Source: Charina bottae (taxonomy: Eukaryota; Chordata; Lepidosauria; Squamata; Charinaidae). Taken from it: DNA of 64,000 nt. The notes under the pieces were generated by a model, which ran no database searches, was not told where the DNA came from, and worked only from the letters and a program-made list of their open reading frames with translations. Every line of letters starts with the position of its first letter. Positions within the stretch are counted from its first letter, which is position 1. Location: NCBI GenBank assembly GCA_023362775.1, contig JALMGJ010000001.1, positions 60,543,501 to 60,607,500 of the forward strand. Direction: 5' to 3'. The position numbers were made by a program, and so were the translations under genes. Positions 1-10,291 of the stretch are shown here, piece by piece.

Positions 1-589
1 AGCTGCTATTTTTACACTTATGTAACTATATTTTGAAGGGTGGCATATAAAACTTTATCTAGAACCTATTGATGGCTCAGCATTAGGGGTGTGCAGGACA
101 TTTTTTTCTGATCTAAAAGAAACTCAATTTTTTTTAAAAAGTTCCATCATAAGGATCATCTGGAATGCAAAACAAGCCTCCTGCTTCCTCATTTTTTGTC
201 TTGAGGCACAAATGTAAGTAGGATAAGTGTGCTTCCTCCCGCCCAACCCAAAAAAAAAAAAAAAAAAAGGCCAAGGGAATGATTTTAAAAGTTTCCATAG
301 CAAACAATGTCAACAATAAAGAAGCACACTTTTTGCAACTTGGCCTGCCTTTACTAACTCAACAGTCATAAAACTGAGCACAGCAATGGATTCAGTCCAA
401 TATCACAAATGAGCAATATATAAAACAGTTCTCTGATATTCATTTGAAGCATTTTACAATTACACATGCACCTTTTGTGTTTGGCAATCTGCCTTCAAAG
501 CTCAACAAATAAACAAAATAACATTGCTTTTTATTTTGGCAACCTGAAATTTCAAAAGCATAGCAATCTGTTTGAAAAGGCCACATAGC
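1..589. other. Unassigned AT-rich sequence
   Basis: No gene or recognisable repeat is seen. A 19-base poly(A) run lies at 250-268. The short open frames here are interrupted and low in complexity. Confidence 0.5.
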
Positions 590-808
590 ACAACAGCATG
601 ATATTTTACCAGGAGACTGTGAGTTCTAGTCCCACCTTAGGCATGAAAGCCGGCTGGGTGACCTTGGGCCAGTCACTCACTCTCAGCCCAACTCACCTCA
701 CAGGGTTGTTGTGGTGGGGAAAATAGGAGGAGGAAGGAGTATTAGGTATGTTAAACACCTTGAGTTATTTATAAAAATAATAAAGGCGGGATAAATAAAT
801 AAATAAAA
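590..808 (+). mobile_element. MIR-like CORE-SINE
   Basis: The stretch carries the core typical of sauropsid MIR-like SINEs: a segment reading 'gtgaccttgggccagtcac' at about 658-676, then 'ctcagcccaactcacctcac' and 'gggttgttgtgg'. It ends in 'aaggcgggataaataaataa', an L2-type 3' end with an (AAAT)n tail. The tRNA-like 5' head is weak or missing. Such SINEs use RNA polymerase III promoters and are mobilised in trans by L2-group LINEs. No target duplication was found. The assignment rests on remembered consensus features. Confidence 0.7.
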
Positions 809-2511
809 ATTTAACCCATGAACACTTAATACTGTCATTTTTATAAATTTTCCAATTTTTGTAAATAAGTCCATCATACAAATGTAGAACCTACATTAAA
901 TAGAATGCAATTTGATTTTTCTTTTGAATTTGAATATTGTCAACATTCAGACATGGCTGTACACATGGCTCCAAATGATCAAGCATACTTTTTAAAAGGT
1001 TTCTTGTGTAAATAAAATTGCCTTTAAATATAGCAAATAGGAATCTGTATGTTAATATTGGCTAAAAGAGCATAGCTAGATATAGTAAAAATTCCTTAAA
1101 TTAAAAGAAAAAAAGTTAAAGGAGGATATTCTGGAGTCACTGGGATTTTTCATCCAATGATTAAATAATTTCCAGTATAAAAAAATATTGTATTAGTGGG
1201 AAGTCTATATGTGTTACTGAATTGCCAAAGAACAGGTGATGAATTGCTGCAAAACCTCCTTGTGAGTCTATTAAGGACAGGCAGATATTTGAGCTTTCGA
1301 AGGGTAGGAACTTCAAAGTGTGCCATTACCGTATATGTTAGTTTTGTGGAGGAGTTTAACAATTGCTATAATAACTGCAGATATATGGTATGGAAACAGA
1401 ACAACGCTGATATGGTTGTTGGCTTGACAGTTGGGCAATTTCAAGTATCTGCAACTCACTGTTCAAAATGGCGGCTGATTTCATTGGAGAAAATATCACT
1501 AACTTAGATAGTTTTTGAATGACCAATCTGAAATAATACAAATTTTATTAAGATCTCCAGAGATATATAAAATAATTTAAATGCATATGGAATTGTTGAA
1601 CTTTTTAAAAAAAATTAAAGGCTTTATGTTTCTGGGTTGAGGCCCTGCAACACTTCTATATTTTTTTCAAAAAAATATATTTCTTAAAAGTTCAACATGC
1701 CACATGGTGTGAGAGTTGCAAACATTGTAGCCATTTTATTTCCATCAGTTTGAATTAACAGAGAAGAATATGGGTCAGGAGAAAATATTTATTAGCAGGG
1801 ACTTTTAAAATTATTCAGCCATTTTTGTCTAGTACTATTTTTACACATGATACAATGAGGTTTTGTTCAATTCGGGATGAGAACATTTAGATCCATTTAT
1901 TCTATTATATTCCATTATATTCCAACAGAGCAAAGGTAGGGCAAGAGTGCTCAGTATTCTTCAATATAAAGATCCAGTAAGCCAAGAAAGGGTTTTCTAT
2001 ATGGCTAATCTAGGTATGTTTACATACAATAGAAAGTACTGCTGTTGTCTTTTTTTATATATATACTTTATTATAATACAACATTATTACCAAGTTAGTC
2101 CCACTGACCCCAGTGAAATTTACATCTGCGTAATTCATTATGGATCATTATTTAATTCTTTGGACAGTATAACAGAAGACGAGTTATATCATACAGGTAA
2201 TTGATTCTGAGAACTGGGACCATTCCATTTCCAGTTAGACATTCCAAGTATGAGGTCATTTGTTCGAAAACTCTCCAGGTTTGAAATTATATTTTTATCC
2301 CACATAATCTATAAACCTACTAAGGCAAAGCAGGAATGAGACATTACAAAGGTGACAGCAATAAATTGTCCATATTACATCACTGTGCCATGTATAGCAT
2401 AATATAATTGTTGCTGCATTCAAAAATTACTTATTACCTCATTGTTTCAATCTGCACAAAACTCTACATTTTCCATTTATATCTTGGTTCCCAATGCTTT
2501 GTGCCTTCCTG
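809..2511. other. Unassigned AT-rich sequence
   Basis: No recognisable gene or repeat. The 103-codon frame at 1196-1507 on the plus strand overlaps other frames on both strands and shows no domain. Confidence 0.45.
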
Positions 2512-2565
2512 CTCCTCCTGTGGGGGAGATGGGCGGGATATAAATATGAAAAATAAATAGTTAAA
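2512..2565 (+). mobile_element. L2/CR1-type LINE 3' tail
   Basis: A short piece ends in the motif 'gggggagatgggcgggatat' followed by 'aaatatgaaaaataaatag'. The same 3' end recurs across this window (10.0, 15.7, 30.2, 31.9, 36.7 and 48.9 kb). It is a strongly 5'-truncated insertion. Confidence 0.6.
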
Positions 2566-4471
2566 ATTGCTTCTTTTTGGTCCCTGGCAATGGTAACACT
2601 GCTAAGAAAGTGAGATGAAGCAACTACCCTGCTTGTTTTAAGATCCTGGTTTGCAGTTAGACAGTTTTTATGTGCTTAGAAATGTTGCAAGGTGATTGGA
2701 AACTTTCTTCTCTGATTTTAATCCTCCACAGCTTTTTAACTAGAGTTTGGACACAATCTTAGCCATGGTAAATCAAAATCAATCCCATTGATATTTTATG
2801 AGATTATATGTTAAGTTTAATATTTCATTCAGATAAAAGCAGAACCAAAAACCTCTGGATTCTCCTTCTGTCTTTATTGATGGAGTAGATGGAAAGCCTT
2901 TGTCATTGTCGCTAAATGATCATTTGCCTCCAGCATCTTCCTATATCTCTGCTGCCCAATATAGATGCTTACTTGCTGCTAAGAGTTGACACCAACTTCA
3001 TGGCACTCAGAAGGAAAGCAAGTTTTTTTTTCCTGATAATGATACATGTGTTAATGTTACAATTATCAGATGTAATAGGAAACCAAAGTTTGATTTTAAA
3101 ATATGGCAGGACAGAATATCAAACGTGGGAATACCCTCTTTTCCTTAACATGGTTTTTAAAGATATTTCTAGACTTCCACTAAAATAAATTTTGAGTCTG
3201 ATATTTTATAGCTTCAACTAGAAACCACGATGACATTACACATGTCCTTACATCAACATTCAAGTATTTACTTAATTTGCTTCATTACACCACTAAAACC
3301 ATTGACATCCAGTTATCTGGCACATCATTTCCCTCTTCCCATCCTATATTTTCCCTGCTTCCAGTTTTATTCTGGCCTTCATTTGAAACAGAATGTAAGC
3401 ATTCACTCACCAACTTTTTGTTTTCTATTTTTTGTACTGTTGTCCTCTATAACAGTTCCTTTTATTTTTGATGGTTAAATCATCAGCTTGCAGGAACTCC
3501 AAGATAGGAAACATGTTGGCTGTAGGGAAACTGCATATTTCCCATACAGGTTCAATAATATTATGTTTAGATTCTGCTTTCACATTATTCCACAGATTAT
3601 AAGAGTTGGTTTAATCCATTTTTTTTTCTGCATCCCCTTAAGTCTGTGGAGAAAGGGCACATGTTTGATGTCAAGCATGCCCTAAAGATTTATCTAAAGC
3701 ATACCAGGCAGTTTCAAACATCTGATTCTTTGCTTGTTATACTTCAGCCTAGCACCATAAGAAAAACCCTGAACAAGATGGATTAAAGCATATGAGACTT
3801 CTGCTTCCACTGTTCCTGGGAGGAATATCTGTGAACTTCATAAGTATTTCCTGTACTCTGTTTTGCAAATTTTGGCACTAGCACCCTTTCAACTGATTTT
3901 TGCAAGGCAGCCAAATAAATTGTTCTTTTAGAGTCACTGTGTTCTGAATACCTCTGCATTGGTTGCAGTCTCTCTTAGTCAATGGGGGCTTCAATAAGAT
4001 GTAGAAAAAATATATTTTTTTCTTTTAAGCAGAAAGAGATCCACCTACTGTATATACAGTATTTCATCCCAGTTATCCTCATTGTTGAATGGGGTTATTC
4101 TTTTATGGTTCTATGCAATTACTATCTACAGGGTAGGAGGAGGGGTTTCTCTTTATAAATTATTTTCTATATCTTTATCACATTTTCTCCAAGCTTTATT
4201 TAGTTTCAAAAGTGGGCATATCTTGTAGGAAGAAGCTTTTAATAGTCTAAATAACTGTTGCATCTGAAAAATAGAAGAAGATTGCTTTTCACTATAGAAG
4301 GTAGTCCGTGTTGCATCTGCATGTTATCGTTCACTGAAATGAGTGGAACATCCTGGCCAAGGATATCCTCCACTACCAAAAACGAACTATGGCAATAAAG
4401 AGTCAAAGTGTTACTACTTGTATTCAAGACTTTAGCAGGATTCAGGGCTTGCCACCTGAAGTATAATTTAC
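2566..4471. other. Mostly unassigned; tiny RTE-like tail
   Basis: No gene is seen. At about 2968-3010 a sequence with 'gctaagagttgacaccaact' resembles the end of the RTE-type element at 48.0-48.3 kb and may be a minimal remnant of that family. The rest is AT-rich and unrecognised. Confidence 0.35.
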
Positions 4472-4606
4472 CAGTGTTTCTCAGCCTTGGCAACTTCAAG
4501 CTGTGTGGACTTCAACTCCCAGAATTCCCCAGCCAGCATGGCTGGCTGGGGAATTCTGGGAGTTGAAGTCCACACAGCTTGAAGTTGCCAAGGTTGAGAA
4601 ACACTG
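4472..4606. mobile_element. Palindromic hAT-like MITE
   Basis: These 135 bases form an almost complete inverted repeat centred near 4539. Arms of about 65 bases start 'cagtgtttctcagccttggc' and match their reverse complement with one mismatch in the outer arm (C at 4485 against T at about 4593) and small differences at the centre. The ends CAGTGTTTCTCA...TGAGAAACACTG fit hAT-superfamily terminal repeats. The 8 bases on each side (TAATTTAC and ATTTAAAC) are not an exact duplication, so either the insertion is old or the ends are slightly misplaced. A related fragment lies at 52.73-52.80 kb. Confidence 0.75.
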
Positions 4607-6039
4607 ATTTAAACTGTTAACTAGCACAGCTAGTCAGCTAGACAGATAGATACATCAGAGAGATGTCAACTTGTTTTTGATACAGAATTACAAAGAAGTA
4701 TAGCGCTCAATAATTTTGGGGCTTAATATTTTATCCCAGTTTAGATACATGACCATTGTTTGTTGCATTTGGACATACAAAGAAAATACATTCAGAAAAA
4801 GTAATCTGAGCACAAAAAAGTCAATCTAAGGGTTGTTCTACACTTAAAAAACAAGAACAACTAGACTATTAAGACTGCAATATTACACACACATATTGGG
4901 AACCTGAACTCAATGGAACAACACAATTGCTCTGTAAGTTGTCATTTTTACCCTCTATTTATGCTTTATTAAGGTATTGAGGGTTAAGGTGGGATAGGAA
5001 TGGTTGGCAAAAGTATCTGGACTGCAAAAATCCAGACTACCAATAAATGGCAGCCAAGATTGGAATTTGCTGCCATCTACTGGTCCTCCAGACTACTGCA
5101 ACCCAAATATGGGACGTTTATGCTTGGGGAATTTTATGGTTTATGAAGGAAATTGGTATTTTCAACCTTAATCCACAGCTACCCAAGATGAGCATTCACA
5201 GCAAGACATAAATTCTTTCTCCTTAAATAGTTCCTTAACTGGCTAGAAGGCAATTTAACCTAGCAGAAACAAGCCTAGACACATAAATTAACACAATCCA
5301 TTTCTTTTCTCAAAGGAACTCCAACTGAAGGGGAAGTTTGAACTTGTGTGTGTTCCTTTTCTTTTTGGACGTAGCTTCTGAGTTTACATTAGAAGCTGTA
5401 TTTTGGGTTCTCCCAAGACAAAACTGACAGTTGTCCACGGATGATAACTAAGACAAGAATTCTTATTCATTCTAAATCCCATTTTGTATTTGTTTTAAAA
5501 AGTTAAATAAAAAAAAATACTAAAAATGGAACCAACTGACTTTTGCTGCAATCTGAGGAACATTTTTTAAAGTGGATTTTGGGGTAGAAATTCAAACAAT
5601 GTTCTCCAGCTTTATTTGTTGAGTGACTCTATGTCAGACTGAGGTATTCGTCTAGTTGCTGCTGGTTTTAGTCTTAGCCTTTCATTTGGTGGAAAAATCT
5701 GAAAGAGACATAAAGAAGAAATGTTGTAATATCCATTTAAAATTCAGTGGCGCTGCTCTCGTTACCTGATTGAATTCAGCACTTTATCAGTTTCTGAGTT
5801 CTCTGATTCATTCCATCTTTTCTTCCATATATGTAGTGTAATATTCAGCAATGCATATTTCTACAGCAAGGATGGGCAAGATTCAGGCTTGCAAGATGTA
5901 CTTTCCTCTTTTATTAGAACACTGTGATCCGCCAACCGTTTACCTATGCAAAAGAGATAATACGTAAGGAATCTTGAGCCCTGGTATTTCTTTTGAACAA
6001 GCAGAACAAAAACCAAGGAGAGTTTATAGTATCCATATA
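4607..6039. other. Unassigned AT-rich sequence
   Basis: No gene or repeat family recognised on either strand. Confidence 0.45.
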
Positions 6040-6268
6040 AAGGTATTCCTCGTTTAGCAACCACAATTGGGACCAGCAACTCGGTTGTTAAGTGAAGTGG
6101 TCGCTAAGTGAAACTGCGACTGTGCTTATGATCTTACATCATCTTTTCTTTGCTTTACAGACCTGCAAAGGTTGTAAATGCGAAGATTGGTTGTAAAGTT
6201 ACTTTTTCATCACCATCGTAACTGCAAATGGTCACTAAACAAGGCAATTGCTAAACGAGGACTATCTG
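6040..6268. mobile_element. Tigger-like (Tc1/mariner) short DNA element, copy 1
   Basis: Imperfect terminal inverted repeats are seen: 'aggtattcctcgtttagcaa' on the left, and on the right a sequence ending 'aaacgaggactatctg'. A TA flanks each end, as expected for Tc1/mariner-type (pogo/Tigger) insertions. The interior has the 'ttgttaagtgaagtggtcgc' type of phrase that also occurs in the copies at 9.8 and 39.5 kb. It has no coding capacity, so it would depend on a transposase made elsewhere. At 229 bases it is internally deleted relative to the other two. Confidence 0.65.
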
Positions 6269-6760
6269 TAAGAATCAACCCCTGATTTCCTCAAACTGTC
6301 ATCATTTCAGTAACATAAACTGGAGAAACGTATTCTGTTGCAGCCAAGGTTAACCAATTGGGAAATACAAACAACAGAACCCTTACTAATCTATTAGGAG
6401 ATCTAGTGGTACCTATCTAGTAATCTGTGGGAAGCTTATCAACAAAATAGCAAAATAATAGCATGCTATCATTCTGGATCCATAAAATGATATTATTCAG
6501 AAGCATACTGCCTTTTGATACTGGAGCTAATATTCAGCCATACGGTCTAGGACCCTCTGGTACATTTATTCCCCAATTTGATCAAAATTGGTGACCAATA
6601 CAGCATCTTTGTAGTAAATCGCATAGTATTACTATACTGTATACTATGTGAAGTTCTTCCTTTTACTTGTCCTGAATCAGTATTGTTCATTTCATTGGAT
6701 GAGGGGAAAAAACTTTTCTATATAGTTTCTCCATATCATGCAGAATGTTATAGTCCCCTT
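6269..6760. other. Unassigned sequence
   Basis: Nothing recognised. The last ten bases (6751-6760, TAGTCCCCTT) are the left target duplication of the BovB fragment that follows. Confidence 0.5.
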
Positions 6761-7209
6761 TTGTTGTTGTTCAGTCGTTCAGTCGTGTCCGACTCTTCGT
6801 GACCTCATGGACCATAGCACGCCAGGCCTTCCTGTCCTCCACTGTCTCTCGGAGTTTACTCAAATTCATGTTCATTACATCGGTGATGCTATCTAACCAT
6901 CTCATCCTCTGCCGTCCCCTTCTCCTTTTGCCCTCAGTCTTTCCCAGCATCAGGGTCTTTTCCAGTGAGTCCTCTCTTCTCATTAGGTGGCCAAAGTATT
7001 TGAGCTTCAGCTTCAGCATCTGTCCTTCCAATGAGCAGTCAGGGTTGATTTCCTTTAGGATTGACTGGTTTGACCTCCTTGCAGTCCAAGGGACTCTCAA
7101 GAGTCTTCTCCAGCACCACAGCTCGAAAGCATCAATTCTTCGGCGCTCAGCCTTCCTTATGGTCCAACTCTCACAGCCATACATTGCTACTGGAAAAACC
7201 ATAGCTTTT
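6761..7209 (-). mobile_element. Young 5'-truncated BovB LINE fragment
   Basis: This is the last ~450 bases of a BovB (RTE-clade) LINE on the minus strand, ending in the (CAA)n tail seen on the plus strand as GTTGTTGTT. It encodes the C-terminal part of the BovB protein, including the MYGCESWTI and RIDAF...WCWRRLLRVPW segments. It is flanked by TAGTCCCCTT at 6751-6760 and 7210-7219, a 10-base target duplication. By eye it differs from the full-length copy at 58.9 kb by about two bases in 445 (near 6851 and 7124), so it inserted recently. Truncation removes the endonuclease and reverse transcriptase, so it is inert. Confidence 0.92.
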
Positions 7210-7219
7210 TAGTCCCCTT

Positions 7220-7589
7220 ACAAACCATTTTTATGAGCTACCCCCCCCCCACACACACACCTTGTAACTTCCTTCAGAACCCTTCATAAAATGCAGGGAT
7301 TACAATTTAAACTGTATTCCAAGTATAGGCAAACTATAAATTTGTATACATTCCAGGAAATATCAGAAACTTTTTTCCCCTGACTGCTAATTGGTCACAG
7401 GGTTTTTCACTCTTTTTCACTCTTGCCACAAGCTGGATTGATACTGTATCAAACCGCCTACCACAGTCCCATGACCCTTAGCTAGTCACCAGCTCAGATC
7501 CCATCAACACATATGTGAGGTAAGGATTTTGCCCTCTTGCCTCATTTTACACCAACTTATATTGAATAGCATTTGTCATCTTAGTTTAC
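7220..7589. other. Unassigned sequence with C/CA runs
   Basis: A C-run followed by (AC)n occurs near 7242-7260. Nothing else is recognised. Confidence 0.45.
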
Positions 7590-7968
7590 TTAGTTATTTA
7601 CAGTTTTAATATTTGGACACATTCCAAAATGAGTCCTACCATTGCATTAAAACAAGAAAACCACAACCCAACTCAGCATCTGGCAACAATCTTTACAAAT
7701 CAAAGGCTCTATGTATAAAGAAATGTAGGGATGACCTTGGAATGGGGGAGCCATTAGGGGAGGTAAAACAGCAATCCAGTCTTGGGAAAGTGGAAAGCCC
7801 TAAGAAAGAAATTCAAAATAAGCCCATCTCGATTCTTTTTGGTGTAGGGGGAACAGAGAGAATCTCTGACAGGCTTTCAAGATCCTGTGGTTGTACCCTA
7901 TAACAATAAAGTAGCATTACTGGAATCCTTGTGGTGTCAGTTTCCTGAAGTGGTCTACCTCAAAGGGC
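7590..7968 (+). mobile_element. LTR-like fragment, copy 1
   Basis: The right-hand ~160 bases are clearly related to 21585-21734. Shared landmarks are 'ctctgacaggctttcaagat', 'taccctataacaataaagta', 'ttgtggtgtcagtttcctga' and the ending 'ctcaaagggctga'. The AATAAA-like signal before a final segment ending near CTGACA fits the R-U5 part of an LTR. The upstream part holds a 96-codon frame (7613-7903) with no recognisable domain and no match in the other copy. The family is uncertain; a gypsy-type LTR retrotransposon is my guess. Confidence 0.45.
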
Positions 7969-9769
7969 TGACCCTCTGGAAGAGCTCTATTTAAACTGTT
8001 TTCTTAAATGCCAAGAGGGGGTGGGTACCATCCAAACCTTGGGGAAGGCTTGGGGCAATTAAGGTTGGGGCAATTACAGAAAAACACTATCTCCTAGCCC
8101 ATACCCAAACCTCCCATATGGCAGAGATCCTAGACATTCCCTACTTGAGAAGATAGGGCCTGGTCCACTTGAAGGAGATGCTTTTGCAGATATCTAGGAG
8201 CCAAGCCACTAAGTTCCCTTAGTGAGTTTATACTTTATTTAAGGAGCCATATGCACAGGCTGGAAGAATCAGGAGGAAAAAGTACTGTTCCCCCAAAGTT
8301 CTGATCAAAATAAAACTCTAAAAGGAGAAACAGCTCAATGAGGACTGAGCTTGGCCAACGATCATAGAAAGTTGGTTGTTGGATGAGAAAGGCATGGAAA
8401 ACCAGGATAGAGAAGGAAGGAGCTGGAATATCAGAAAGAAGGCATGGGTGTTTTTCTGAACAGGGCTACTCCACATGGACACAACTGATGGCAGTGAGTC
8501 TGATGAAGTCCTGAACTATTAACAGAATGCAGGATGCAAAATGGTTGAATTAAACTCTAGAATAAGATAATATGCCATAATATTTGGGCAAATGATGCTA
8601 TCCAATTTGAAAGAATCATACAAAATTTTAAAATTTAGACATAAAACACTGCTAGCAATTCTGATGACAGAGTAATGCCTTAAAATTGATTTATTGGTAA
8701 TTTTTTTAAAAAAAATTGAATGGGTTTAACTGGATACAAACTTAGGTTTAATTCCCATAGCATAAAGTAGCTATATTATATGACAAATGTAATCCAGCTG
8801 CAATCTTTATATTGCTTATTCTCCAAATAATCTGCTGAACAAAATGGGATTGCTTCTGAGTATCTGAATTTACTATCTGATTTTATGAAATACTGGGATT
8901 TGCACAACAGGTCTTCAGATTAGTCTCTATAATCCTAATGTTATAAGGTCACCAATTGGTCCACTTACCATGGGTCTTGATGTACAAGAACTGTTCTTCT
9001 TCAATTGCATATGCTATAACAATGTTTATTCTGGCTTTCCTAAATGGCTGTTGGCCATGCTGATTGACAAAGGCTGCCATGCTGCATTATTTTGTTAGTT
9101 TTGTCTCTTTAAATCTTCAACTTATTATTCCTTGAACTTATCTTTATTTGGAGATGGCAGGTACAGAGGATGGACCTCAATGCCTATTTAGTCCTAGAAG
9201 CAAGAAACCGAGGTAGATAGATAGCTTCTGTTTCTCCCTCATTTTCCATTTTTTTCTCATAGGATTTTACCTGGATAGAAAAATATTAGAAAAGACAATT
9301 AAGAAATCCAAGTCATATACACCACATTATGTTTGTATCATGTTCACTAAGTCTATAAATTATAATGCATGAAGGTGAGACAAATTTGTTTGGAAGGATA
9401 CACTTGCTAATATCAAAGGATGTGTTTGTGTGCCATTGAGCTTTCTGGGAAAAAGTAAATGACCTTCAGTCTGTAACAATGCTAAGGAAGAATCATAATT
9501 TGCTGCCTCCACCAAAGTCAAAAAGATCTCTAAGAGTAATGAAGTGTTGTTTCTGACAGGACTGGCTCAAGATATTTTGCTGCCTAATGTAAAGAAACAA
9601 ATGGCTTTCATTGCCCTCCTCCCACCAAAGTGAAGGTCCATCATGCCCAAAGCCAAAAAAAATGTCATTTGGGCACTTGAAGGAGAACATCCCACAAGCA
9701 TCTCTGGCCATCTTTTCAATACAAGAATAGCAAATCAAATCTATCACCGTGATGCCTTTTGATGACCCA
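7969..9769. other. Unassigned sequence
   Basis: No gene or repeat recognised. The 101-codon minus-strand frame at 9493-9798 runs into the Tigger-like element and shows no domain. Confidence 0.45.
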
Positions 9770-9771
9770 TA

Positions 9772-10089
9772 CAGGTAGTCCTTGTTTAACGACCACAATT
9801 GGGACCAGAATTTCAGTTGCTAAGCGAAGTGGTCATTAAGCAAATCTGACCCGATTTTACAACCTTTTGCAGCAGTCATTAAGTGAATCACTGCGGGTGT
9901 TAAGCGAACCACGTGTTCGTTAAGCGAATCACGCAGTTCCCCATTGATTTTGCTTGCCAGAAGCCGGCCAGGAAGGTTGAAAATGGTGATCACATGACCA
10001 TGGGACGCTGCAACTCTCATAAATAGTGTAAACCGCCCAGAGTCCCCTCCGGAATGGGGGGAGATGGGCGGTGATATAAGTTAGAAATA

Positions 10090-10128
<39 letters not shown>

Positions 10129-10289
10129 ATGCAAACCGGTTGCCAAACACCCAAATTGTGATCACGTGACTGGGAAGACGTGGCAATGGTGGTAATTGTG
10201 TGGACCAGTCGTAAGTTGTTTTTTTTCCCCAGCACCATCCTAAGTCTGAACTGTCACTAAATGAATGGCTGTTAAGTGAGGACTACCTG
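9772..10289. mobile_element. Tigger-like DNA element, copy 2 (interrupted)
   Basis: Terminal inverted repeats read 'caggtagtccttgtttaacg' on the left and end 'ttaagtgaggactacctg' on the right, with TA on both sides (9770-9771, 10290-10291). Repeated internal phrases such as 'gttaagcgaa' and 'gatcacatgacc' match the copy at 39.5 kb. An L2-type LINE tail interrupts it at about 10021-10129. Without that insert the element is about 410 bases, close to the 424 bases of copy 3. No transposase is encoded. Confidence 0.75.
10021..10129 (+). mobile_element. L2/CR1-type LINE tail nested in Tigger-like element
   Basis: The insert reads 'gtaaaccgcccagagtcccc', then 'gggggagatgggcggtgata', then an (AAAT)n run at about 10091-10129. 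It splits the Tigger-like element. The exact ends are hidden because the target site is itself AAAT-like. The nesting shows that this LINE family moved after the DNA element was in place. Confidence 0.8.
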
Positions 10290-10291
10290 TA

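Noticed and set aside
4472..4606. Possible microRNA precursor hairpin
   Set aside because: The pairing is far too long and perfect for a typical precursor, and the ends match hAT terminal repeats.
4464..4614. 8-base target duplication around the palindrome
   Set aside because: TAATTTAC and ATTTAAAC are similar but not identical, so I did not claim a duplication.
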